DNA of 64,000 nt from Turbatrix aceti. Lineage: Eukaryota > Nematoda > Chromadorea > Rhabditida > Panagrolaimidae. Both the position numbers and the translations under genes were made by a program. This document shows positions 36,822 through 49,428 of the stretch, in pieces (position 1 is the first letter of the stretch; every line of letters starts with the position of its first letter). A model generated the notes under the pieces. That model was not told the DNA's origin. It did not search any database and worked only from the letters and a program-made list of their open reading frames with translations. The DNA lies in NCBI GenBank assembly GCA_963969345.1, contig OZ017769.1, forward strand, positions 10,729,725 through 10,793,724, in the 5' to 3' direction.

Positions 36822-37969
36822 CTACAAAACATCCGAATCTGTTTTCAGATATAAGTTAACAATGTCATCATGAATTTTTTGATTTGTCTGTGAGCATATT
36901 TTGCTATGATCATTCAGGCAATCATTGTTCTGACAAAATGCATTGCATTTTTCACATTTTGTTGGTTTCGAATTCGGAGATGACTTGAAGCAGACGAAAT
37001 CGTTGCCTGTGCGTAAACAAATTGGACACCGGCGTTCACAACTATGGAATAGCTCAAAACGGACGCACCTAGGACACATCTCGTAGTTCTGAAAAAAACG
37101 GGTTGCAAAATAATAAGGGATGAAAAAAATAAAAGTGAACATACATTTTTTGAATATCTTGAAACAGGTACAAATGTTTTTGAATCTGAATCGTAGATTA
37201 CTACGTAACTGAAGCACATAGTTGGCAGATGTTTTGGGAGATTGGTCAAAATTACCCGCAGTTTGGTATCCAGAACAATAAAAATATCACCCATAGTTTC
37301 GATATGTCGAAATGAGTGAATCAACACGTAAACCTCATCAATAGTTGGATTTTCTTGCGATAGCTTAGTTTTAAACTCTTCGGTGCGCTTGACAATGCGA
37401 TCTGCATTTTCTGAAGTCACGAGTTCTCCAAAGTGAGAACATGCAGCTGCGTGAAAAAAATTATTTTTTTCTGCAATTTCCTTGAATTTCTCAAAATACG
37501 TTTTGCTATAATCCTTCACCAAAGCAACAGTTTGGGCATCGGAATGAAAGCTATCGTCGCCGATTTTAGAGACATCTGGTAGCTTGAGTGCAAATGCTTC
37601 AATTTCGACGTTTTTTTGTTCTGTATGAAAAACATTCAGCGTTCGCATGCTTTCAATTTGTTGTCTTTCCATTTCATCGAGCTTTTCATCTTTTAGTTTT
37701 TCTTTGGCATCTTCGATGATTTTTTCCAAGCGTCCTGTCATTAGCATTTTGAATTTTTCTAAAAGAAATTTTCGTTCTAGGAGAACTTGCTTTCCATCTG
37801 ATAAGTTGTTTCGCTGATCAGGTGTTAGTTGGGGGTTTTTAAAATATTCTGAAAGTTGTGAAACAGTATGTGTATGTAAATTAGTACCACAAAAAATAAT
37901 AATCAACTTACGATCCACTAATTTAATCTTTCCGTCGATAAACTTGAGTCTGGCTTCTATGTTTGGCAT
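36822..37969 (-). CDS. Coiled-coil / core / Cys-rich family member G
   Basis: Exons 37969-37912 (58 nt), 37848-37145 and 37088-36822 (267 nt) encode 342 residues. The start MPNIEARLKF was chosen because it gives the 58-nt first exon and phase-1 intron seen in its relatives. The open frame itself runs further upstream. A long Lys/Glu/Arg coiled coil spans about 45-125. The core has EKNNFFHAAACSHF, DVYVLIHSFRH-like spacing (VYVLIHSFRH), FIVLDTKLRVILTNLPKHL and VVIYDSDSKTFVPVS. The Cys exon has CPRC, HSCERRCPICLRTGNDFVCFK, CEKC, C, C-x3-H-x3-C. It has no C-terminal extension, so it groups with A, B and F. It looks intact. Confidence 0.85.
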
Positions 37970-39176
37970 AACTGGAGATTGCAATCTGTAAAACACGAAT
38001 TGTGAGTGATTATGGATATCCATTGCTTTTGAATTGCGGATCGGATCATGCGTGGCAAATTGGATTAACCAAAGCTTCGGATGACGGATAGAGTTTTCCA
38101 ATATTATTACGTATTTACAAGATTTTATCAAAGATGTAATAAAATTATTGCGCGCGCACAACATTTTAAAATTTATGTGGCGAAAGAATTCAAAAATTTA
38201 AAAAGCAAATCTCAAATGATTCGTATCGCGAAATTCGATTTGTTCACCGGATAACGGATCGGATCATCTCACAAGAAATTTCGGGATTGATAATTCTGCA
38301 CTGAAATTGAAGTGTCTTGTGCGAGACGATTTTGCTGACGTTGCCTTACGGCTTGCGTACAAGAAACAGCGTAAAAATGAAGTTCACACAACACGTGACA
38401 TAAATTCATTTGATATGAGCATAACATAACGTCACGCGGCAAGTTTGGGGAGTAAATTTTTGTCATGTTAGAAACATAACGAATGGTTGAAATCGAGTCG
38501 GCTGTAGGATTGACAGGAAACAAAAGTGACTGCAGTTGTATGTACAAAGCTAACAAGTTAACGCAGCGGTTAATTATTGTGACTAACTAGACTGCGACCT
38601 GCGATGTTTCTTCCGGTGGGTTAGTCTGTGTGAAAAAAGCTATCCCACAAATTTTTTTGTACTTGCAACACTGTTGCAAATGTGAGAGGTGTGAACCATC
38701 TCTTTTCGTATGTAGCTGCTCTTTTTGTTTCTCTCCGTTTAGCAGTCTGAAGATCAAGAGACGTTGCACAAAATCAATAAACATGATTGTGTACATAAGT
38801 ATTTTCTTCCTTCACATGTTAGTTCCCAGCCGTGCATCGGCGTCAATATCCGTCAACGGCCTTTTTTCTGGCAACGGTTTGAACTTGTCCCCAGACTCTC
38901 TGGGGCCCAGAGTACCAATATTTCAAACAACCAGGACCAGTTTTAGAAATAAAGGGTATTGACTTCGGAAATGGACAGTGATAAAATATTTATAAATATT
39001 ATAATAATTATATAGAGTTATTATAATTATTATAATATTTATAGCCATCTGAAAAATGAGTCTGAAAAAAAAATCAATATATTGTCAACTTTGATTTTGT
39101 GCCGCAAAAAAAGTTTCATAAAATACGGAACCAAAGCAAATCTGATTGGTAGTACATATTTGTAGCTACTTGTTCA

Positions 39177-39334
39177 ACAAGACGAAAACCAGACCACAGC
39201 GACGATGGGAAGAAGAAATCGCGACCAAAATGAATCGAGACATTTACACCTACGTGGACATCATTTGTGCCTCCTATCTGGTCTAATGATAACTAACCAC
39301 TGAGTAATGGTGAAATAAATAATAAATAAATAAA
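39177..39334 (+). mobile_element. 3' end of a non-LTR retrotransposon
   Basis: The frame encodes KTKTRPQRRWEEEI, then a short tail and a TAA at 39284-39286. A short 3' UTR follows, then a TGAAATAAATAATAAATAAA tail. An RRWE motif just before the end of ORF2 and a simple-sequence tail instead of poly-A are common in RTE/CR1-like LINEs. The rest of the element is missing (5' truncation). A second copy is at 32398-32504. Confidence 0.55.
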
Positions 39335-42300
39335 TTTGTAGCTACTAAATATTTTTTATTTTTTATTCGAACATTTTTTTAATAATTATCAAATTGTTCT
39401 TTGTTTTTAGGTTTCTTTTGAAAAGGTTACGAATTCGCTGGTGAGTAAGCACATCAACGGTTTTTACATTCTCCGTCAGCATCAATGATGCCCACCCACG
39501 GCATCAAATTGCTCTCATCTGCACATGAATATCTGTCATTGTTGGTTCCCAGCAGTGCCACCAGTCGATCTTTGTTTGTTTGACAACTTGTGGTTGATTC
39601 ACCTTCAGCTGTCGACAAACAATAACTACCCACCTCACCGGCTGTTTCCTTATGTGAGAAAAAAACCATCTGCATTTTATAATATTTACCTGGAATTTTT
39701 TACGACAGACAGTCTGGCGCCATACTGCAGTCTATTTTTTTTTATTGGTTAATTTTTTTAAACGATAATATACTTTTCGGATCAGTTAAAACTAACATAA
39801 ATAAAAGGTGGTTTAAATAAAAAGATCATGAACTTACGCTTGGTCTACTTTTTTGAGAAGAAGGGATATAAAAAACGCATAATGACGCCTTTTTTATGGC
39901 GATTTGAGGTGACGAGAAAATGGACGGAGGTCAGAGCAGTCATTAACATATGAGTGGACAAAGCCAGTTTTTACCCGACCGAATGGAAGTATCGGTAACC
40001 AGAGAAAGTAAAAATTTGAACGTAAAGGAATGTGAAAAGTGAAACCGTGAATTATTAGGTGTCAAGTGGTCCGTTTAGGAGCTTTCGTGAATTAATGTGC
40101 ATTGACGGTGCAGTGTACTTTTTTATTTTTTTTATTGTTAAACAAAAAAAAATTGATCGTAATGCACATTGTTTTATACGGTACATAAATATTAAAAAAA
40201 ATTTTTTAACAAATTTCAAAAAGTTGCTAACTTCGAATTTGTGAAAATCGAAGTTGCAAAAATAGAAATCGTAAAATCCGAAGTAGTATCACTAAATCAA
40301 ATTCACATTCATCGGTTAGTTATTTGTAGCCGCTTCCCAGGAAATCAATGTTATCAGTTTCATAATGATCAGCCGGTGGAAATTTTTAAAATGTCCACAA
40401 GCGGCATATTTAAAAATGAGTAGGGTCTCTTTTCTGGTCTTTCAGTTATGTTCCGCTGTTTGCCATTTTGCCCCTGTTATTATTTATTATTACGCTCTTT
40501 TGCTTTTTCGCTAGCCGCACATGACCACACCGGGCACCAGACCATTCATTGGACACTTTGAAAAACATTTATTATTGTATCCGGAGTTTAAAATAACATT
40601 CTAAGGTGCATTTTGTTGCCAGGCTGAGCAGTCAGGCGCATGGATACTGGCACATTCAGTTGGTTGCTGGTCCGACCCTCAAATTGGACTTTTTTCTTTG
40701 CCAACCTTGCCGAAAATGCCGGGGAACTGCATTCAAAGAAACAAGGAATGTTTTGTAATTTCCGAAATTTTAAACAATTAAAATTTTTTTTCGTTGTGGT
40801 AAATTTTTTTCACACCATTTAAAAAAATCAAATTTCCGCAAATAATCGTTTGCTGAGGTTTATTTTTTCTTTGTTCTTTTGTTCTGACGAAATTCAAGAA
40901 CAATTCATTGTTTATGCACAACCTGCGTGCTACATAGTTTTGGTTGTTGCTCAGCAGTATGTTCAAGGAAATCAGGTTTTTTTATAATAAAAATTACCGG
41001 GCATCATTTTTCGTCTTCCAGTCTTGTCTGGTCTTTACTCAGGGTTCTCACCCCCAAACCTGACCGTCCTGGAAGGCCTTACTTCCGTCTCTGTAATTAC
41101 TTCACAGGATGGATACCTTTCCGGATGGAAAAACAATGGTTGTCAGTGATTTTTTTCTTTGTTACCTGTTTTTTTTGTTCGTTGTAATTTGAGACGAGTG
41201 AGGAAGGGTTTGCTTTAAAGAGCAGCAAAAAAAACAGGGTTAGGGCATGTAGTTTGGAAGAATAATTTTTTTGGGTTGTTTGCTCATTTTTTTACTAAAA
41301 AAATTATTTTATAAACAGCGAACAAAAATATTTTTAATTTTTCAATTTTTTTAAATTCATTGATTTACCGTCATACTGAATAGTTAACAATACGGGAAAC
41401 AAAAATGTACAAGGATTTTCAAATTAAAATATTTTATTTATTGTTTTATTAATGGTTTTTATTTATTTATTTATTTCACCGTTACTCAGTTTGTTCTCAT
41501 TGTGAGTTAGGAGGCCTCTTAATGGTTACTCGGTACCAATAGATTTCACTTAATTTTAACATGCTTTGTTTCTTTTTGGCACAAAAAAATTGACTATTTC
41601 AGTTTTTTTATTTGCTCATCATTCCAAAAAAACGTTTTACATAATATAAATTTTTATAAACACTTGCACAAATATTTTTTGTACTAAAGTTTGAAAAAAG
41701 TGGAAAGGTGAAAGCTTGAGAAAAAGCTGAATGCAGGTGGTCTAGACAAGACACTTTTTTTGTACTTTTTTTTCAAAAAAGTTTTTTTTTGAGTTGTGCC
41801 TGCCCAGTAATTGAATATTATTTTTTCTCTTTTCTACTCACTTCCTTCTTCATCAATAGTTAAAACATAAGTTTAAACCTCCTCCGGCTAAATTTCAAAA
41901 AAGCCGGAAAGCCAGCAGGTAGATGACTTACGACAACGCCACTGCAGCGCGGGCAGGTAAGAGACGAAAAAGGGAGGGGAGAAACGAGTAAACATTGGAC
42001 AAATGAGGTAGGATGGGAGTTTGTGATGATGGATGGGCTTTGGTATGGGTACAGATGGTTGGGTCGTTTGTTTGACCACCATGCGCACTCATCAACTCGA
42101 CCGGTCGGTCACCACCGTCGCCAGAGGTTTGCGCTCGGGCTGGGGGGCTGTTGGCTACAACTACCTGTTCCGTTTCTTTTCATTTTTTTGGGTATGTAAA
42201 ACCAGTTTTGTTTTTTTATTGAAATGTGTATCTAAAAAACTGCCAAATGCGAACTTTTGGGAGCTTTTTTAGTCTTGGAAAGATTTTTGTTTACCCACGA

Positions 42301-45300
42301 TACTTTTAAAAGTTTTATGAATCGTAAATTTGTGTTTACCATTTATTTTTGGACTTTTTTGAAAAGCAGGTGGGTGATCAGGCGGGGGAGAGTTTTTGGA
42401 GGTGCTGAAAATAACAGCATCAGTTTAGGATTTTATTGGAATTTCTAAAGTCATGGTAGGCTAGCAGTTTTTTTAAATCTTTTGGTCTATAACAAAGTGA
42501 TTACAATTTAATGAAATAACATTTTATCTAAAATCAAATTTAACTAAGATTTCAAAAAAATTTTTGCGCAATTTTCGAAAAATTTTGACTGACAAAAATT
42601 GAAGTTTTTTGTTTAAATGAAAGAAATAATCGCCATAGTCAGGTTTTATTCATCTTTACAAACAATCTAGCAGTTGCTAAGTTTTTGTTTTAAGTTTTTG
42701 CTTTCCAAAATTGTAAGTTATGTAATTAATAATTTAGAAACCGCAAGCCTTCTTGATCTTCTTGCTTTCTAGCACGCATGCGACAAATACAGTCTAAACT
42801 ACCCCTAACCCCATCTTTATCTCAAGATTTAAGCCACCCCAAATCACCCGATTATAAATGCTTTCAAGGGGTTGAGTGTGCTAAGAGCGCTGCTCTCCAA
42901 GCGCGGTGAAGGTGCACCATGGTCAGTTTAGTCAGTGCTTGGATGCATTCCGGGATTGCTCCAGACGATGGACCAAGGTTGAGTGCGTGCTGTTTATTCA
43001 CCTGTAAATCAGTATCAAAAAATTAAAAAATAAGTCGTCTGCTGATTGGTGATCAGTTGAGGACTGATTGACTGACTGAAGACAGATCGGCAGATGAAGT
43101 TTCAAGATTGGTACTGATATGAGTGAATCTACAGTTTTTTATTCGTTTCAATTGCTGGTTGTAATGTTCATCCGATCACCTGTTGCTAATTGTGATCGCG
43201 CAATTGAGCTGGTTTTTTGAGATGAAAGAACGGGGAGTATAAGGAAAGGTAACGATAGTCACCTTCTGACAAGACTTTTTGGGCAATGAAAGATGCGGAA
43301 TGGAATACTTATTTTTTTAAAGCTTATTCCGCACATTAGAATTTTTGTGTTTTATATTCAACTAATGAAAGTTAAACTCCAAAAACCCGTCGGTGCAGTT
43401 TTTAACAAATTTATTAACTCAGTTTCAAAGAATCGTTAAGTATTTATGTCCCTATTAGTTAGTCCCTATATTTATTTATATTTATTTGTTGACTGATTGT
43501 TATTCAATAACGGCCCCGTGCAACTTGATGACGGACGACAAGTTGAATTGAGTGGGTCCGCAAATCGTCGCTGACAGACGGATATGTCACTCTTGTCGTC
43601 ATAATGCGACGTAAATGTCTCTTTATTACAGGTTAGCTTTAAAAGAGGGATGGGGTGAAGACGGTGGACGTTTGATTTCGAATGTTGTCTCATTAATTGA
43701 TTTCTTTTATTTTTTGAGGTTTCTTGATGTAAAATTATCAATATTCTTCGAAAAGTGATGATTAAAATTCCGTTGATTAAGTTTTGATTAAAGACTAATT
43801 TTTTTATACAAATATTTTCGAATATTTAATAAAAGACAGTTAATTTTCCTTAAAAATTTTTTTTTGCAAAACCGTTAAAAAATTGAATTTTACAAAGTTG
43901 TTCTAAAAAATGCAAATCACTTTTTTTCGTGGTTTTTTGGCGTTTGTAAACTCCCTGGAGCTTCCTGCTGTGAAAAGAGATCACATCACATCCAGCAGAG
44001 ATATATTTGTAAGAAACTCGATCATCGTACGCGTTTTGCTTCCTCTCACACCCTCCGTGTCTGTCTTTGGTTGCAAAGAGGATAAAAAACAATGAATAAT
44101 GACTCTTCCGATTTTTTTCAAACTTTAGTTTTTGGTACACAATGCAGGAAGGAAACAGCAGGGGTATGTATTCTTCCATTTGTCTTGTCAGGTTAGAAGA
44201 TTCCAAGTCCGGTCCAATCTATCGTTTCCAATCCGCGCAGTTGGTGATTGGTTTTGGAACGTTATGTTTATAAGCTTGGGTGTGACCGTAAATAAATATT
44301 AAAGGTAAATTTGTTGGCAATAAATGGTATTTTAGCGAGGCACTATTCAATTTTTTTATGAAAACAATTTTAGAAGGCTCAGTTTTTTACCTAAAAACCG
44401 TATTTATTGACAGCTGATGTAAAGTTGAAAATGCCACATGTTTTTCGAAAGAAAATCTTTCTTTCCGTTTTTGTACATAATTTTTCCGTGTTTCCTAAAT
44501 ATGAATTTTTTTTAATTGTGTTTTTGTCATTTAAGGTTAGGTCTTATGTATTTTAAAAAAGTATGCTTATGCCATTTTTTTTTGATTTTGCGTAAAAAAA
44601 GAAATCCTATAGTTTTAATATTTTTTACGTTTTGCTGCAAACCAGGATTTGAGCATAAACTGTTCTGTTTTTTAATTTCCTAGCATTTTTAATTCATTGA
44701 TAAATAACATTTTTTTTTGCATTTTTGCGTAAAAAAAACATGTAGGTTAATCGGGGTTTTACCCATCTTTAACCGAGTTTTGTGGTCGGCTTTCACACCT
44801 TTCAAGTTTGCTCATTATGTTTTGAATTTTGTAAGTACTGCGCAGTTCAATTACCATACGTTAGGATTTAATCGAGGAATTTGTGATTGCCGGATCAGTT
44901 TTTTTATTCCATAATCCGTAAAACAACTCAACCCGATCGTTCCTCCCAGGAAATGGACAAAATAAGACGCAATCGACCCTTGTTACTGACTGACTGACTG
45001 AGTCTGACTTGTTTAGTCGCGCTCGCTCACATCAGATGGAACAAAACAAAAAGGAAGGAGGAAGACAAAAGATGATGTTACGCGATTGTGACCGGATTGA
45101 GTCGCCGTGGCTATTGGTTACCAACCCCCCCCTGTTTGCCTCTTCTGGCGGTTAGTTAATCGAGTAGCCAGTCTTCTTTTCCGTCCGTCGCCTTCTTTTC
45201 ATTCAGCCCAGAAGGAAAGTTGAAATATCTGTACTTTGCCTGGTGATGGATTGAGGAGGAGGGGTGAGGAAAGAGGGATAGGATTGAAGATGAATGATGA

Positions 45301-45973
45301 TCCCTTTTCTGTCGAGTGAATTGCGAAAGGCAATAGGGGGATTCTGGCAGACGAGGTTGTGTAAGAGTGAAATCATTTTAATTATTACTTTTGTGCGTAT
45401 TTCTTTTTTACCTTTTGTTTGATTCATGCGGGAATCTATCAAAAGGATGGTATTCCTGTTTTTCGTACACAAATTTACTTCAATTTTTTTTATGACAAAT
45501 ATGAAATTTTAAATATTCTACGTTTTCAAAAGTTTGTTTTATTGTGAAAACTATAAATTTAAAAAATTGGTACACATATTACGACAACAAAAGTTAAAGC
45601 AGTTATTTTTTGTATGCGAATAATATTACAATATTTTTTACATCGGTCCCAACGTTCATTCATTTTAAAAAATGTTTAAATCTGGTTTTTTGTAAAAAAA
45701 AATTAATGTTCAATTTTAATTTTTTTAAAACTTCAGAATCGCGTTTCAAGCAGTTCGCAGCCGGTAATTCCCCCCCCCCCCATTTCCAAATTTCACACCC
45801 TAGATTTCTAGCGACGCGTTCCAGGTACGTAACTAACGTTCACTTCCCCTCATCTCTCTCCTTTCAAGTACAAATAAACATAACTCAGGTAGCATTATTG
45901 CTGAACATCAATAAATATTACCTCTAGAAAACTTGATGGAACGAAGAGAGTATGTATTGCGATGCTGGACACT

Positions 45974-46752
45974 ATCGCTGGACCGGGGGTGGGTAAGTTG
46001 GAGTGAATTTTGACACAGACTCTCAGCGACCGGCCAGGGGAGGGGAGCGCATGGAAAACGGACGGACACTCATGCGACCGACTTGCGACCGACGCAAGCA
46101 TAAAATAAGCACAGGGTCCCCCCTGTGGAATTCTACACAAAAACCGATTCAAAAATACATAATAGATTAAAAAAATTCATTTTTTACCAAATTGTGCAAA
46201 AAAAAACATAATTCAATTTTTAGTATTTTTTTAAGATAATTATCAAACATTCACTTATTTTTTGCTCTAATGTTATAGCAAAACGAGATTGAAAAAGTGA
46301 CTACATATTTTTTATAAAAATAATGACAGAAAAAAAACTTTGAATGTTCCTTTTTTTTTTCTGCCAAAAAAAATAATGACAAAAAAAAAACTTTGAAAAT
46401 AATGACAGAAAAAACTTTGAAAGATTTGAATGTTCCTTCGCTGTTTTTTGTAATTAACAATGGAATTGTTTATCCAATTTTTTTTATTTCTGCTTTAGTC
46501 ACGTTTCAAAAATTGTTGCCACAACTTTAAAATGGATCACACATATTTTTGCCTTGATGGAAGAAGATCTACAGGGTCCCCCCTGTGGATCATTCTATAA
46601 TTTTTTGTGTCCAATATCGCCCCATAACATTGCGATACGCACACCCGCTTGTGCGCGCGCACGCACCCCCCTGTCTCCCCTCCCTTAGCCGGCCGCTGAG
46701 AGTCTGTGTCAAAATTCACTCCAACTTGCACCGTCCTCTCGCTGGACACTGG
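45974..46752. repeat. Inverted pair of a dispersed GC-rich repeat
   Basis: The segment around 45997-46047 (GTTGGAGTGAATTTTGACAC, then AGACTCTCAGCG and CCGGC) recurs in reverse at about 46676-46726. Both copies are followed outward or inward by GGACACT/CGCTGG and by CACAGGGTCCCCCCTGTGG, which is itself nearly palindromic. The two copies differ in their middle parts. The spacer is about 630 bases. Confidence 0.65.
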
Positions 46753-47361
46753 AACCTGGAGAAGTGAGTGTGAAGACAGTCGCGCGCGTAACAATTGCAA
46801 ACCACAACAGAAAAAATGCTATTTTAACTTAGGACAGGGAGGATGGTACTAATTAGCGGGTACCTGAGGACAACGCGACGGAGGGTACTTTAACGAATGT
46901 ATGTATCTATAATTGCCTGCAGTTTTTCAAAACCATAATAAAGCAACAAGACGATTTTTTCGACCAAATTAGTAAACTTGTAAAGTACACATAACTTTTG
47001 GTTGTCACATAGAACGCCTGTTTTTTTATTAAATTAGTTTTGAATAAAAAAATGTTTAAACAAACTGAATAAATAATCTAATCTTTTATTGTTTAAAATT
47101 TGTTTTAAAATTTAAAAATTTCATGAACTAATTTTTGATCAGTTTGAGCATTTTAATTTTAATTATTTTATTTAAAAATTGATTGATTTATATTGCAGTT
47201 TTCATCAAGTATTTACGTACGTTCTAAAATCTTCAACGCTTGTTTATTGTAAAAAAGTGTGAAAACAGTTGTGTTTGCTTTCTCACGCTAATATTACATG
47301 TCTTTTTTATTTTTGGACGACAAAATTCCCATATGATCAGGTCATTGTGTCACGATTAGCT

Positions 47362-49010
47362 TTAACAGACACTCTGTGAGCCGATTTAGGATCGAGGACA
47401 CATCATTTTCACACTTTCAAATGTTTTGAGTCAGAGTTGTAGGCCTTCGGGGGAAATGTCCAAAGCCGCGATATTTTATTTTATAAAATTCGGATTCACG
47501 AGATTCGGCTTCAGAAGTGTTTTTCATAAACAATAATGCCCCGTGCTACGTTGGTCATGAACAATTCTGAAAAAATTAATACAGGGGTTTCTGAGGACGG
47601 CGGATCCAATGACATATTCAGAATTTTTTTTCAGTTACGGTAATTATCGATTTTTTGATATCATACGTTTTCAAACCGCTATCATATTCGGATCTCAAAC
47701 TTAAGCGGTAATTCGATAAGCCTATCTTCTTCCCCGTTGTTTTTTGTATCGGAAAAAGTAAAATACAAAAAAAAATCGCGTGCCCAAGGTTGTCATAAAT
47801 TTTAATTTATGCTCCAGACTCGACACCGAAGCCCTGCGCGCAACGTGCAAGCATGATTTTGCGCTGCTGCACACGCGTATTGACCTTTATTTTTTAGACG
47901 CATGCCTAACTTATTATAAAAATCGTTTTTGGAACCATTCAATAGGTGTGCCAAGGCGGGAAGGTGTACAGTAGTCTTTTTTCCAAGCATCACCTGTAAA
48001 ATGCCTGAGGCTATTAGCCATAAACATTTTAACAAAAATGACCTATTCTATCTTTTAGAGAATTCAATTCTCTATGGTGTATAAAATTTTCAGATTTTTA
48101 CCTTTATTTTTGGGTTCGGTACATTAATTTAAAAAACATACACCAAGTTTAACCTTCATTTTTCTGCCGACGCTTCTCTTAAGAAATAAAAATCTCATAA
48201 TTTGAAGTCAAATTTAGAACATGTTGGGCAAATTAAGCTACAGTATCCAAAAATAACGGTAAAAATCTGAAAATTTCATGCTCCATAGAGAATTGAATTC
48301 TCTAAAAGATAGAATAGGTCATTTTTGTTAAAATGTTCATGGCTAATAGCCTCAGGCATTTTACAGGTAAAGCTTGGAAAAAAGACTACTGTACACCTTC
48401 CCGCCTTGGCACACCTATTGAATGGTTCCAAAAACGATTTTTATAATAAGCTAGGCATGTGTCTAAAAAATAAAGGTCAATACGCGTGTGCAGCAGCGCA
48501 AAATCATGCGTGCACGTTGCGCGCAGGGCTTCGGTGTCGAGTCTGGAGCATAAATTAAAATTTATGACAACCTTGGGCACGCGATTTTTTTTTGTATTTT
48601 ACTTTTTCCGATACAAAAAACAACGGGGAAGAAGATAGGCTTATCGAATTACCGCTTAAGTTTGAGATCCGAATATGATAGCGGTTTGAAAACGTATGAT
48701 ATGAAAAAATCGATAATTACCGTAACTGAAAAAAAATTCTGAATATGTCATTGGATCCGCCGTCCTCAGAAACCCCTGTATTAATTTTTTCAGAATTGTT
48801 CATGACCAACGTAGCACAGGGCATTATTGTTTATGAAAAACACTTCTGAAGCCGAATCTCGTGAATCCGAATTTTATAAAATAAAATATCGCGGCTTTGG
48901 ACCTTTCCCGCTGAAGGCCTACAACTCTGACTCAAAACATTTGAAAGTGTCAAAATGATGTGTCCTTCTCCCCACCTTGGTCCTAAATCGGCTCGCAGAG
49001 TGTCTGTTAA
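47362..49010. mobile_element. Long foldback element 1 flanked by TTAA
   Basis: The arms 47366-48080 and about 48277-49006 are near-identical inverted copies around a spacer of about 200 bases. The tips read CAGACACTCTGTGAGCCG and its complement (one mismatch), flanked by TTAA at 47362-47365 and 49007-49010. The interior has no transposase. Each arm contains the same 77-codon open stretch, which is a by-product of the palindrome. TTAA duplication is typical of piggyBac-type insertion. Confidence 0.85.
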
Positions 49011-49428
49011 CTTTTTTGGTTGAATGGATGGGAAGATACACTTTTGGGCAGTTTTTATCCCCTAATCACAGCAAATTCTAATTTTTGCTTCAATGCAAAT
49101 TATTTTTATAAAAAAAATTATTTGTTTTTATATTTCATTTTGGTTTGGTTTAACGACGGTAAAAATTAGAAGAATATCGCTTAGCCAGTTTTGGTTTGCA
49201 AACGACAAAGCAAGCACACGGGTATCTGGTTATCGGTCGATTGCGTAGCGTAAGCTCTTCTTCTCCTTCTGTGATGCGTGTTGGACCAAAAAATGAAGGA
49301 GTTAGAGTAATAGATACAAGATGTCATCTCACTCCTCCTCCCTCTTTCCCATCCCAGGCAGACAGATCCTACGCGGTCGCGCGTGCACGTCCAGACTTCT
49401 TGCAAAAAAAACGAAGAGAGAAGACTTG

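Noticed and set aside
37970..38164. Extended N-terminus of gene G
   Set aside because: The frame is open upstream, but family members start with a 58-nt exon, and the ATG at 37969 reproduces that length exactly.
42890..42980. Possible tRNA-like segment near GAGCGCTGCTCTCCAAGCGC
   Set aside because: I could not form a cloverleaf with a T-arm GGTTCRA box; no tRNA gene is supported.
48325..48558. Identical 77-codon frames in two places (also 47802-48035)
   Set aside because: They lie in the two arms of a palindromic element, so the identity comes from the inverted repeat and not from protein constraint.
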